Source: Anadara kagoshimensis
Lineage: Eukaryota > Mollusca > Bivalvia > Arcoida > Arcidae
Assembly (NCBI GenBank): GCA_021292105.1
Contig: CM037866.1
Location: 4,935,502-4,999,501, forward strand
Length of the DNA: 64,000 bases
Direction: 5' to 3'
This document shows, one piece after another, positions 1 to 11,190 of this stretch. The position numbers and the translations under genes are program-made. The notes under the pieces are model-generated. The model was not told where the DNA came from and did no database searches. It saw nothing but the letters and a program-made list of their open reading frames with translations. Within the stretch, counting starts at the first letter, position 1; every line of letters starts with the position of its first letter.

Positions 1-249
1 ACTGTAACAAAACCATTTAACGCCACATATATACAGATACATGATGTCTGGTATAGGATTTTATAATTCTAAATTCGAAGGCTTTTGTGAATGTCATCTA
101 TCTGAAGGATATTGAAATAAAAGATACAACTAATCCTTCATGTTCTGCTTCATATTGGGACTTGTACCTCAACTATGGCACCTACGTGGACTTTATAAAA
201 CGAAGCAAACTGCTGGATTACTAATACCAAAATACAATGTACATTTTTG

Positions 250-356
250 ATTTGTTCTCACTTTCCTGGTGAAAGTCCGTGTGTTTAACTTCATTTGCAA
301 AGTTTCAACGTTTGTTCTTTGCTTTGGGATTATGATATTGGCATGGATCGGTATGA
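250..356 (-). repeat. Repeat A, diverged fragment
   Basis: This is a weak copy of an interspersed repeat (called Repeat A here) whose better copies lie at 15715-15990, 27566-27800, 29955-30168, 34722-34905 and 63610-63745. Shared landmarks are 'cctggtg.aag..c.cgtgt', 'ttctttgctt..g.attatgat' and 'catggat..gtatg'. The rest of 1-760 shows no gene. Confidence 0.45.
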
Positions 357-766
357 GAGACATTTTAAGTCACATGATTGATTAAAAGATAATTAGAAGA
401 AAAAGAGATCGACTTTAAATAAATTGACTGGTATGGACAGTAAATGTTTGTAAAAGGCACATAGCATGTAATATTTTTCAGTCTATCCTGAATTTAGAAA
501 CAGTATAACCAATCGGGTGGAAAAAAGTTGTTAGAAATAAAGGATTAGTCCAGATTTCAGGTTTAAAAACTAAACATGAAAAGTACTACTGGAGCGAAAA
601 ACACAGACAGTGGTTCCTTTAAAGATATGACATTTTAATCAGCAATTAAGACTTTCTCATTCCATTAGCCTTGTTTTTTAGAATGTAACTCGGGTATATT
701 TTATTGAATTTCTTTAAAGGAGGACATGTCACTGAGTGAAGAAGTTTTAAACCCCAGTATGTAATT

Positions 767-1150
767 GTTACATACGTGACTAAACAGTTACATACATTAC
801 TTACTTAATTAATTATTTTTGTCACTAGAAAAGTGAACATTTACATCGTGATAATTGATAATTTTAAAGGCTTTATATCTTGTTGTCTTAATAAAGAAAT
901 TGAAGACTTCATTGTAAACGAGACCATGTACATAATCTTATTATCGGTTAAACTGTTACATACGTTACCGATAAATAGTTTTTGTCATTCGCTAGGAAAG
1001 TGAACATATATACCAATATCATGTTAATATTGATAAGTTTTACAATTTTATTATGGAAAACAAGAGTTAATAATTTGTAATATAATATAATTTAACTGTC
1101 TTTATATTGACTCAAAGTCATCTAGAGGTGCTACATACGTTACCGAATAC
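767..1150 (+). repeat. Degenerate ~178-bp tandem repeat
   Basis: The motif GTTACATACGTTACC recurs at about 783, 953 and 1131 (plus a partial at 767). It is followed each time by 'tttttgtca...tag.aaagtgaacat'. This is an old tandem duplication of roughly 178 bp, about two and a half units, with no coding potential. Confidence 0.5.
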
Positions 1151-1199
1151 ACTGTTTACTTAAGTGAAAATTATCTTGAAGATAAATAAGTTTTGTACA

Positions 1200-2460
1200 G
1201 TTCTTTTGGTAAGTAATTTCATCAAGACATATTTGCATTTTGATTTGAGTGTTGATTAATGACTACCTGTTTGAAATTTTATTTCTGTTACCAACTTGAG
1301 AATACAGAAATAAATTTATTGTATTTTTGCGTAAAAACACTTTAATTTCTGTAGACTACAAACATCGTCATTATCATTTCGATATGCCGAAGTGGTCTCA
1401 AGGCACATTTTTAAATTAATAACAATGTACCTAATGTTCAAGCTTAATAAACATATAAATACTACTACCTGGTTAGAATATGATGAACTTTAACTACGGT
1501 CACGTAAATATCAACTCATTTAAATACAAATGTATGTATGTAACAATAAAGTGAAATTACAACCAAAATAATCAATTGGTGTTAATAATTTTGTTGTTTC
1601 TGAATCTTCAGATATGTCCAGTCTCTGAAAATACCAGAAGTTCATTGCTTGTAAGACTTTTATTTTTCATCATCTTGAAATAGTGAATTGGGCCTTATTA
1701 CTGAGAATGGGTGTATAGCTGACAGGGTTAATCCTCAGGGTATGATGGATAATGGTCCCATATTTCTGAAATAAGTATCACTTAATATGATTCATTACTT
1801 TTCTTTTTGGAAGTCTTCAAGTGACCGTAAAAATGTGTGTAGCCTATTGGTGAAGATTACAACTAAAGCACCTCTCTCACACATGAAATTATGAAGTTAG
1901 GGAGCTACACCAGATATGCTTCTACAGACTTATAACAAATGACACAGTATACCCAATATTTTAGTATATTATCAAGGTTTTAATTATGATGCAATATAGC
2001 GACACGCCCAATGCAGTAACTCTGCGGGTGTATTATGAACAGAATTTGCTATGGGTCCCTGAAAAATCTTTTAATCACAACTGTCGTACCAATTTTGAAG
2101 CCCATGAAGAAATAATTATGTTTTTGTACATATCAAGATGCTGCTATTTTAAGCGAAATTTCACGAGAGGGGAGAGGGATTTTTGTTGTAATATTGTTTA
2201 ACCTCACATCAAAATTAACAAATTTATAAATGTCTAACGATTACATGTAATCTAAGAACAAGTTCATGTATGCATGAGATGTGCAAGTGTGTGGTGTGTT
2301 TTGTTCTAGTAGGAACTCACGCGTTGCCACTTAATGATGAAACCTCACTAAGTGAGTATGCCAATCTAAGTCATGTAATTCTGAGCTCATTTGAATTAAT
2401 GAATAATCTGTCATCCAAATACTGAAAGCCAGGTGAGAAAGGAAAGTCTAAAATGTTAAC
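1200..2460. other. No recognisable feature
   Basis: AT-rich sequence without a convincing exon, RNA or repeat. A 71-codon open frame at 1986-2201 has no recognisable domain, signal peptide or splice context and is treated as chance. Confidence 0.4.
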
Positions 2461-2473
2461 AATCTTGGGTATG

Positions 2474-2523
2474 GACCCGGCATGGGTTCGAACCTACAAC
2501 CTCCCGCTCTCAAGGCGAATGCC

Positions 2524-2526
<3 letters not shown>
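2474..2526 (-). repeat. SINE head fragment (tRNA-like)
   Basis: Read on the minus strand this gives the B-box-like GGTTCGAACCC preceded by 'gagcgggaggt' and followed by 'gccgggtc', matching the head of the SINE-1 family seen whole at 29371. It is cut off by the adjacent (GA)n tract. Confidence 0.5.

Positions 2527-2565
<39 letters not shown>
2527..2565 (+). repeat. (AG)n microsatellite
   Basis: About 19 uninterrupted AG dinucleotides abutting the SINE head fragment. A C-homopolymer follows at about 2762-2773. Confidence 0.95.
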
Positions 2566-2568
<3 letters not shown>

Positions 2569-3047
2569 CACCTACAATTTCTTGTCTCCACAGTTAGTTT
2601 ATTGATGACAAGATAGAATGTTTTAAGTGTAATAAGGTTGGGTTATATAAAGGTATTTTACATGCCCTTACCTAAAAAATTGATCTAAAAATGTGCTCAA
2701 ATTGCGCCAGATTTTACTGGTAAGAGATAATGTCCTCATATACTAGTAACTGAGTGTTATGCCCCCCCCCCCCGTCAAGATTCATCCAGTTAAATAGAGT
2801 CAGGGATGGGGAAATCGGAGTTATGGGGAAAAGCAACAGACTTTATTCAAATGAACTGACAAAGTAACTTACAGTGTCCCATGTCGTTCAAATCTAGGCA
2901 GTGAGAGGCACAACAATAGCAAGTGACACTCTTCCATCATATTCAATGTATGGACATTTAATGGACAATCTCTACTGAGTATTGTAATGACTGTCTAGGG
3001 TGATAAATTTTAGTACAGGATACATACGATTTTTTAATCGGATTTTC

Positions 3048-3049
<2 letters not shown>

Positions 3050-3081
<32 letters not shown>
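3050..3081 (+). repeat. Poly(A) homopolymer
   Basis: A run of about 32 A. No retroposon body is recognised upstream, so it may be a microsatellite or the tail of an unrecognised element. Nothing else is seen between 2570 and 3750. Confidence 0.9.
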
Positions 3082-3082
<1 letters not shown>

Positions 3083-3753
3083 AGTTACACGTCCCTATCT
3101 TGACACAATACGAATAAACCTTGAAACCTTGTGTATGGTTTCTAATTTTCATTTTCAACCAACGGACGTGAATAAAATGTCCTTCTGAAATAAAATTCAA
3201 TATATCATGGCAATAAAACATGGTCTCTGGATTAGCAAGAGAAATAAATATCATTTAAAAATAGCGATTAAGGTCTAAAATCCAGCACACTTTAATTTCA
3301 GTACACATAATTTGTTTTTGAATTTAACGACACCATCTTATTTGTATGTATTTGAGAATTATGTGGAATTGTCCGTCGTTATTGTTTGCATATTATCAAA
3401 ATAAAAATTTGTGCAATTTTTGTGTGATTAAAAATGAATGTTGTGTTTTGTGTAATTGTCACAATTAAATACAGATATTACCAAATATTTTCAGGTTAAG
3501 GGAAAGTTAAAACATAATAATGCCGGATTTAAAAAAAAACTCTTCCACAGTTTTTTTCAGTGACGTTAAAATTTAATATGGATTTTTTATAATGTATAAA
3601 ACTGCGATTATTTTTACATTTAATAGTGAAAAATTCATAAAAATCCGTCCACAAATAATCCGTGTAGATCGTTTTAAAAATGAATGTTTTCTAGTAAGAT
3701 TAATGTAAAATCTAGCGACGTAATCGATTGTGTCGAGAAACAAAAGAAAACCT

Positions 3754-3782
3754 TGACGTCATTTTCTAATACTATGACGTAA
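3754..3782 (+). promoter_or_regulatory. Paired CRE-like sites
   Basis: A palindromic TGACGTCA (3754-3761) and a half-matching TGACGTAA (3775-3782) lie 21 bp apart, 23-50 bp before an ATG at 3805. The words fit CREB/ATF binding sites. Function is inferred from the motif and its position only. Confidence 0.3.
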
Positions 3783-3804
3783 TTGTCATAAGGGTCGTTT
3801 TGTC

Positions 3805-4041
3805 ATGGAGCGGCTCAAATATGATCTGTATCTGCATAATAATATTGAAAACAAAGATAAAAATGTTCCCCTACCCATAATAGAGAAATTTACTGAAAAC
3901 TTTCAGGTACTCTTAAATATTGAAGTTTTTCATGAAGAGCATCCCAGTTTATTTCTGGGAAACATCCCGATTCCATTACTAGACACCCTAAGGTACCAGA
4001 AAAAAAGTGGTGTCGGAGGATCCGGGGGGGGGGGTGCACGG
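3805..4041 (+). CDS. Candidate first exon, unknown protein
   Basis: An open frame starts at ATG 3805 and gives MERLKYDLYLHNNIENK..., a charged, non-secreted N-terminus. It runs into a glycine-rich stretch over a G homopolymer and reaches a good donor-like site (CACG|GTGAGT, about 4040) just before the in-frame TGA. Two CRE-like sites lie upstream. No domain is recognised and no second exon was found. It may be a chance frame; the homopolymer also makes the reading frame uncertain. Confidence 0.2.
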
Positions 4042-4162
4042 TGAGTCCACCTAGCCCACTGACTAATAGTTTTCGCGCAAAACAAACAACCGCTAAATAA
4101 GCGAAAATATGTACACCGCGAAAATAGATACGTTTCCAGTATTCTGTTTTATGTTTAACTTT

Positions 4163-4500
4163 ACCACTGTGGTAGATCAGTTGGTCGAGTGCTCGCTCCG
4201 TAAGTGGGAGGTCGTGGATTCGAACCCCGACCGGGTCTGACCCAAGACTTGAAAGTGGGTAGTGACTGTTCTTTCGCCAAGCACTCCGCATCATGAAATG
4301 AAAGTCACAGTTCTTTCGGATGGGAACTTAAAATAAACGAGGTACCTTGTCACGGTTGGCTTGGCACGATAAAGAACCTGCTGTAAAATAATGTCATCAG
4401 CGCAACACACAGGCAAAATTTCTGCACTTTCGCCTATAGTTGGCGACATCTCGATATAAATGAAATATTCTTGACTGGGGCGTAAAACACCATTACTCCA
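4163..4500 (+). repeat. SINE-1 (tRNA-derived), near full length
   Basis: The head 'accactgtggtagatcagt' and the B box 'ggattcgaac' mimic a tRNA promoter. The body 'gacccaagacttgaaagtgg' and the tail 'gaaatattcttgactggg' match the copy at 29371. A (CT)n tract follows (4500-4520). It sits in the putative first intron of the minus-strand PAN-like gene, about 30 bp beyond its donor. Confidence 0.85.
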
Positions 4501-4533
4501 CTCTCTCTCTCTCTCTCTCTGTCTGGTACTTAC

Positions 4534-4851
4534 ATTTGAAGGATCTTCATAATAATCATATTGGTTGTCTGTAGTTAAAGCAGTTGTCTTTTTGCTGGCA
4601 AAGTTAAGATCACAAGAAAACACGGAACGTTTGTAATTAAAAGACAAACACTTCGCTGTGGTGGAACACTTCCGGGAACACTGCTTGATCCCAATAAGAT
4701 AAAGTGTTAAAAAAGATCGGTTGACCAGTATGCTGTTCTTAGTAATAAATCCATGGGCGTCACATTGGTCATTCTGGCCCAAAGAACATGTCAACATGCT
4801 TAACAAAATCCACAAGGTGGATAAAACGCTTATGATACGGATTCTTTCCAT
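4534..4851 (-). CDS. First exon of secreted PAN/apple-like protein
   Basis: On the minus strand an ATG at 4851 opens a 106-codon exon that ends at a consensus donor (AAT|GTAAGT, donor at 4528-4533), phase 0. Residues 1-25 (MERIRIISVLSTLWILLSML...) form a typical signal peptide. Five cysteines follow (C30, C58, C62, C68, C80), with the spacing CxxxCxxxxxCxSFNY...CxLN and a later YDYYEDPSN. This pattern is common in PAN/apple-type extracellular modules of molluscs, but the domain call is by eye. Beyond the donor the frame runs into a (CT)n tract and a SINE, so reading on to 4291 is artefactual. Later exons should lie at lower coordinates or outside the window; none was recognised. Confidence 0.5.
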
Positions 4852-5110
4852 GTTTCGGATTGTCAGGAAAAATGCTCGTGATTTAGAACAGGATAAAAAT
4901 TATCAAAATTCACAAAGTGGAAAAAATCACCATTATACTGTTAATTCTAATATACCGGAAAATTGTCCGTGATTTCGAACAAAATAAAAATTAAGAAAAT
5001 TAACAACATCTACAGGTTGAACAAACTGTTCATGGTACTAGTAAATCCCATGTATCGGGTTGTCAGGAAACTTTTCCATCATTTCGAATTCCGATTTAAA
5101 CATCTCGCTG
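4801..5110 (-). repeat. Degenerate duplication at PAN-like exon start
   Basis: The stretch around the ATG ('ccatgtttcggattgtcagg', about 4849) recurs at about 5050 as 'ccatgtatcgggttgtcagg', each with similar neighbours ('aacaaaatccacaaggtgg' versus 'aacaacatctacaggttga'). It is an old local duplication of roughly 200 bp covering the 5' end of the exon. Confidence 0.4.
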
Positions 5111-5682
5111 TTCATACTATTGATAGAAAAAAAATGAATCTTTAATTAGCATTCCTGTCGATATGAAATATATAAATAAAATGAATGGCTGATCCATATC
5201 AAATCTCCTAAGTGTTAAAAGCTTAATTTATCAATATTTACAATTCCATTATTCACTTTAATTGTTATTATATGTTATCAGCCGATAACAACAATAGAAA
5301 GTAGTTCCGGCTTTGTTGACAATCTGTGTGTCGAGTTTTTTGAGTTGCGCCGGGGACACCCAAAGATATTCACACTACGCCCAGCGGCGTACCGTGACCT
5401 GATTATATGTGTATGCAAAGTTGGAGCGCCAAAGGCGCGACCACAGTAGGGGGTTTGGGTGCATGCTCCCCTGGAAATTTTTTTAATTTATATGCTTCAA
5501 AATGCATTTTGAGACAGATATGCAATACCTTCTCGTGTTAAATTTTTTTATACAAATTGGAGATTAATTACAAATTTAAAATATGCGGATCCTACTGATC
5601 CTTGGGAGTGGAAGGTTGGGTACCAGGTTTAATCACACATGTTCTCTGCGTTTGTATCATAGATTCACCATTCCTGAACTGA

Positions 5683-5735
5683 CTGCATCGGAATAAGTGA
5701 AATATTCTTGAATTGGGGTAAAACACCATTTAATC
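5683..5735 (+). repeat. SINE-1 tail fragment
   Basis: 'ggaataagtgaaatattctt' followed by 'gtaaaacaccattt' matches the 3' end of the SINE-1 family; the head is absent. Confidence 0.55.
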
Positions 5736-5873
5736 TTATCCAATCCAGTAAAAAAAAAAAAAAAAAATGACTGGCACACTGGCCATTGTCTACGGAATAA
5801 CCCTGAAACTACAGACTGTTTATTAAAGTTTAAGATTATAAGAGTGTTAACCGATAACGGCTCCATACAAACT

Positions 5874-5877
<4 letters not shown>

Positions 5878-5906
<29 letters not shown>

Positions 5907-5921
5907 GCGCGCGCGCGCACA

Positions 5922-5976
<55 letters not shown>
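5878..5976 (+). repeat. Compound (CA)n(CG)n(CA)n(TC)n microsatellite
   Basis: About 28 bp of CA, about 10 bp of CG, a short CA piece, then about 50 bp of TC. Open frames on both strands through it encode only Arg-Glu, Thr-His or Ser-Leu runs and are not genes. Confidence 0.95.
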
Positions 5977-5978
<2 letters not shown>

Positions 5979-6064
5979 ATACTCTTTTTTTTTAAAATAG
6001 TTTTTGTGACCAATTCATGTGTACGCACTTGCGTTTTTGCGTATAGGGCGGTACGCCACTGACG

Positions 6065-6410
6065 CCCAATAACTTCAGTCAGGTATACTCACAAATTCTA
6101 CGTTTTCAAATTGCAAGTTCATTTTTAACACGAGAATGTAAACCAATTTTATTCAATAAAAATCATAAAGAAGGAAATGTCTGTACTATTTTTTACGTTG
6201 ACAGTATCATAAGCGTGTTGATTCGCCATTAACACAATGGAGTACCATCGAAATATACATGGTTTGTTAAAGTTACCATAGGAAATATTGAAAATATAAG
6301 AAATAAAGACAATTGTATTGTTAGTTATCGTGGTATAACTAACAATGGCCTTTTCGCAAATTTATCAATTTATCATGAAATGCTTCGTTAGTTAGTTTCT
6401 AGAAACTGGT
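6065..6410. other. No recognisable feature
   Basis: AT-rich sequence between the hAT-like element and the tandem array. No exon, RNA or repeat was recognised. Confidence 0.4.
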
Positions 6411-6414
6411 TTTA

Positions 6415-9400
6415 ATGGACAGGTGGACTTTATACAGAGACCATCACCTTCATTACAGACCTGTCAAAAGTTTAACAACTGACAACAAGGATTCGAAGCT
6501 CGGTTGCCGAGTGGATACTGTATGGTTGCCTTTATTCACTGGGGATTTAATTTCGCTATATTCGCGGTCTCACTTAATCGCGTGAAATTAAATACCAAGG
6601 GAATATTTTCATGTAGCATGAATTAAACGTAGACCGAGATAATTCATACAGTTAATTATTAACACTGGCCACTAGACTGAAAAATTTGATACTCGTGAAT
6701 AAGTTCCAGTGTCTGAATCCGTGAAATTTTATCCCCGCAGAATTAAACAACTATACATTAGCAAGTGGGGAAAATCCGGTTTTTATAGACAGGTGGAATT
6801 TATACAGAGGGAATCGTCTTCATGACGGACCTGTCGATAGTTTGATTTCTGATGACTAGTATTCTAGCGCGAAGTTCGATTGTCGAGTGACTGAGATACG
6901 GATAGCTAGTAGCTAAAATCCAGTTTTTATAGACAGGTGGACTTTATACAAAGGACATCATCATAACAGACATGTCGAAAGTTTAACAGCTGACAACAAG
7001 GATTTGAAGCTTGGCTGTCAAGTGACTGAGATATGGAAAGCTAGTGGCTACAATCCGGTTTGTATAGACAGGTGAACTTTATACAGTGGGAATTGTTGAC
7101 AACAAAGATTGGATCGCAAAGCTCGGTTGTCGCTGAGGTATAGATGGCTAGTGGGTTGAAACTGGTTATAATAGACAGGTGGACTTTATACAGAGGTCAT
7201 TATCGTCATGACAGACCTGTCAAAAGTTTAACAGCTAACAACAAGGATTTGAAACTTGTCTGTCAAGTGACTGAAATATGGAAAGCTAGTGGCTACAATC
7301 CGGTTTTTATAGACAGGTGAACTTTATACAGTGGGAATTGTTAACAACAAAGATTCAATCGCAAAGCTCGGTTGTCGCTGAGGTATAGATGGCTATTGTG
7401 TTGAAACTGGTTATAATAGACAGGTGAACTTTATACAGAGGGAATTATCTTCATGACAGACCTGTCGAAAGTTTAACAGCTAACGAGGAGTCGAAGCTCG
7501 GCTGTCTTGTAATTGAAATATTGATAGCTAGTTTTTAGAAATTGGTTTTAATTGACAGGTGGACTCTATACAAAGCAATTTGTCTTTATTACAGAACTGT
7601 CAAAAGTTTAACAGCTGACAACAAGGATTCAAGACTCGGCTCTCGGGTGACTGAGATATGGAAAGTTAGTGGCTAAATCTGGTTTTAATAGACAGGTGGA
7701 CTTTATGCAGAAGGAATCGTCTTCATAACAGCCTTGTCGAAAGTTTGACAGCTGACAACAAGGATTTGAAGATTGGCTGTCAAGTGACTGAGATATGGAA
7801 AGCTAGTGGCTACAATCCGGTTTTTATAGACAGGTGGACTTTATACAGTGGGAATTGTTGACAACAAAGATTCGATCGCAAAGCTCGGTTGTCGCTGAGG
7901 TATAGATGGCTAGTGTGTTAAAACTGGTTATAATAGACAGGTGGACTTTATACAGAGGGAATTTCCTTCATGAAAGACCTGTCGAAGGTTTAATAGCTAA
8001 CAAGGAGTCGAAGCTCGGCTGTCTTGTGATTGGAATATTGATAGCTAGTTTTTAGAAATTGGTTTTAATTGACAGGTGGACTCTACAAAGCAATTCGTCT
8101 TTATTACAGAACTGTTAAAGGTTTAACAGATGACAACAAGGATTCGAAGCTCGGCTCTCGAGTGACTGAGATATGGAAAGTTAGTGACTGAATCTGGTTT
8201 TAATAGACAGGTGGACTTTATACAAAGAGCATTATCTTCATGACAGACCTGTCGAAAATTTAACAGCTAACAAGGAGTCGAAGCTCGGCTGTCTTGTGAT
8301 TAAAATATTGATAGCTAGTTTCTAGAAATTGGTTTTAATAGACAGGTGGACTTTATACAAAGCAATTTGTCTTTATTACAGAACTGTCAAAAGTTTAACA
8401 GCTGACAACAAGGATTCAAGACTCGGCTCTCGGGTGATTGAGATATGGAAAGCTAGTGGCTAAATCTGGTTTTAATAGACAGGTGGACTTTATGCAGAAG
8501 GAATCGTCTTCATAACAGACTTGTCGAAAGTTTAACAGCTGACAACAAGGATGTGAAGCTTGGCTGTCAAGTGAATGAGATATGGAAAGCTAGTGACTAC
8601 AATCCGGTTTTATAGACAGGTGGACTTTATACAGTTGCAAAGCTCGGTTGTCGCTGAGATATAGATGTCTAGTGGGTTAAAACTAGTTATAATAGACAGG
8701 TGGACTTTATACAGAGGTCATTATCGTCATGAAAGACCTGTCGAAGGTTTAACAGGTGGACTTTATACAGAGGTCATTATCGTCATGACAGACCTGTCGA
8801 AGGTTAAACAGCTAACAAGGAGTCGAAGCTCGGCTGTCTTGTGATTGAAATATTGGTAGCTAGTTTCTAGAAATTGGTTTTAATAGACAGGTGGACTTTA
8901 TACAAAGTAATTCGTCTTCATTACAGACCTGTCAAAAGTTTAACAACTGACAACAAGAATTCGAAGCTCGGCTGCCGAGTGGATACTGTATGGTTGCCTT
9001 TATTCACTGGGGATTTAATTTCGCTATATTCGCGGTCTCACTTAATAGCGTGAAATTAAATTAAAGTGAATATTTTCATGTAGCATGAACTAAACATATA
9101 CCAAGATAACCCACATAGAAATTTGTTAACACTGGTCACTGGACATCGAAATTTTATACCCGTGAATAAGTTCCAGTGTCTGAACCGTGAGATTTTATTC
9201 CCGCAGAATTAAACAACTATACATTAGCAAGTGCTTTAACAAACAGGTGGGCTTTATACAGAGGGAATCGTCTTCATTACGGACCTGTCGATAGTTTGAT
9301 TTCTGATGACTAGGATTCGAGCGCGAAGTTCGATTGTCGAGTGGCTGAGACATAAATAGCTAGTGGCTAAAATCCGGTTTTTATAAACAGGTGGACTTTA

Positions 9401-9440
9401 TACAGAATGAATTGCTTTCCTGACAGACCTGTCAATAGTT
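6415..9440 (+). repeat. Array 1: ~130-145-bp tandem repeat, ~20 units
   Basis: Each unit starts near GACAGGTGGACTTTATACAG and continues with 'cagacctgtcgaaagtttaa', then 'acaaggattcgaagctcgg' and 'ctgagatatggaaagctagt'. Unit starts recur at about 6418, 6787, 6930, 7068, 7182, 7311, 7420, 7553, 7689, 7829, 7936, 8074, 8206, 8339, 8479, 8616, 8697, 8753, 8888, 9245 and 9387. A longer insert with 'gtatggttgcctttattcac' occurs at both ends of the array (about 6487-6775 and 8948-9230), so a bigger block was also copied. Within a unit GACAGGT and ACCTGTC face each other about 45 bp apart. Confidence 0.9.
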
Positions 9441-9768
9441 AACTAGTCGACAACAAGGATTCGATCGCGTAATAAGGTTGTGGAGTGACTGACATATGAC
9501 TAGTGACTACAAACCTGTCGTGAGATAGGTAACAGCTTTGGAACCCTGTCGAGATGTTTCATACGCGTGGGTAAGCTCAGCTGCTAATGCGGCATTAATT
9601 CATTAGGTCAGTGTTAAATTTTTGACAGGTCTGTATTGTTGTGAGATTAATTGACCACTGGATATTTCGGACAAGTTTAGATGGTCAGGGGAGATATATG
9701 CGAATCCAGTTTATTTTACACCTGTTGTTATTGACGGAAAATGAAAAGGTGATTGAATCATTAATTAA

Positions 9769-11043
9769 GGTCAAGTGGTTCAAATGGATGCTAACGTTAC
9801 ACATGCCGTGTGCAAATCTACCTGTGTGCACTCTGGTAGTGTTATTCTTGGATGCTAACGTTACACATGCCGTGTGCAAATCTACCTGTGTGCACTCTGG
9901 TAGTGTTATTCTAAGTCCTTACTTAAATAACTATAATCATTTTTAACAAATTATTTACAGGGAATAAAATATATTATGTCTATAAATTAAAGTATGTATA
10001 CAAGAAGAGCATCAGATATACAGTACACGGATAAATTCAATAGATACTAATGATTCACAAAGAACTGTCTTTGATACCTTCAATTGATTAAGGCGTTTTT
10101 TTCACAAAATTTCATTGATTATATTTTAATATTGATTCGATTTTCAAAATTCTGTCAGATTTTCAAAGTTTCAAATTTTCATATTTTTTAGACACTATGT
10201 TTCCAATGACGTCATGAAAATTTATACTGAATGACGTGTTTTCGAGCACGTGGGTTTTCAATTACGTATACTTTTCTGACTAAGTAAAAGGTTTCAATAA
10301 AATGAATTTTTTTTCACTACAGTCAAGATTGTGCCCCAATAGTTCAATCTCTTTTAAATATTTCAAATGAAGCCATTAACAATATTTCCCAGATTCTGAC
10401 TGGCCCTTCTAGCTTTTTTGAATCGTCATTGACTCATTTGGGATGTTAAGGCTTTGTTCTGCTGTTACTCCAAAATAATAATATTTCTTGATATTATTAT
10501 TTCTGTACTATAAGTTGCTAGTTATACAAAATAATCTAATTTATAAGTAATTTTTGGATACAAAGCATTAAAATTAAGTATTTACTATTACAGCAAGACG
10601 CACAAATGACGTAAAAGTTCGCAAGTTTGTCAATTCTTTTACAATATAAAAAAAAATCATGACGTTATTGCTAATTTGAACCAGATAACGTCTTTAAAGT
10701 TTTATACCAAAAAGTCAAGCAAGGGGACATTTTGTTTTTCTTTACATTTTTCAAAAAAATTCAAATTATTAACAAGAGTTTTTTAGCTTTTTAAAAAAAC
10801 TTGTAGGACAAACTGTTATTTTTCAAAACTCTTTCCAATTTTCCAGAAGCTGAAAATTTGCGATTTTCTATTTAGCCTATGTTAAAATCAAAATTTGTTA
10901 CATTTTTGTATGCTTTATAGCTAAAAAGGGTAAAAAGTGGACATCTATATTTTTGTTTACATTTTCAGATGCGCCACAAAAAGTTTTACAAGTATGAAAA
11001 AATCAGAAACTTGTAGGATAGTGCCCATTTGTACCACTCGGAC
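9769..11043 (+). mobile_element. TTAA-flanked inverted-repeat transposon (copy 1)
   Basis: The termini are inverted, about 24 bp: GGTCAAGTGGTTCAAATGG at the left and, on the other strand, GTCCGAGTGGTACAAATGG at the right. Each is bordered by TTAA (9765-9768 and 11044-11047), the target duplication typical of piggyBac-type elements. The interior is AT-rich and non-coding. A second copy in inverse orientation is at 34198-35570 and a truncated one at 37480-38245. The superfamily call rests on the TTAA target only. Confidence 0.7.
9785..9912 (+). repeat. Perfect 64-bp tandem duplication
   Basis: The 64 bp at 9785-9848 are repeated exactly at 9849-9912 ('ggatgctaacgttacacatg' starts both). It lies in the subterminal part of the TTAA element; the other copy has a single version of this stretch, so the duplication is recent and specific to this copy. 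Confidence 0.9.
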
Positions 11044-11190
11044 TTAAAGCGGCATCAGCATTAATACTGCGTAAAAGATAATATACACGCCCGTCGAAAG
11101 TTTAACACTAAACTAACGAATGCAGCAGAATATAGCTTTTTGTCAACTATACCTGGAAAGCTTTACGACAGAAGGAATCAACGGTACAGA

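Larger units (their letters stand above)
5382..6061 (+). mobile_element. hAT-like non-autonomous element
   Basis: The ends are inverted: CAGCGGCGTACCG at 5382-5394 and CGGTACGCCACTG at 6049-6061. CAGNGGCGTA is a common hAT-type terminus. The interior has no transposase frame; it holds a SINE tail piece (5683-5735) and a large microsatellite. Flanking ACGCCC occurs on both sides, but I could not fix a clean 8-bp target duplication. Confidence 0.5.

Noticed and set aside
5657-6062. Open frames on both strands across 5.7-6.06 kb
   Set aside because: They are produced by the CA/CG/TC microsatellite and encode only dipeptide runs.
6843-6885. CTGATGA followed by a CTAG/CTAG hairpin in Array 1 as a second hammerhead
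   Set aside because: The required GAAA after stem II reads GCGAAG, and no stem I pairing closes it.
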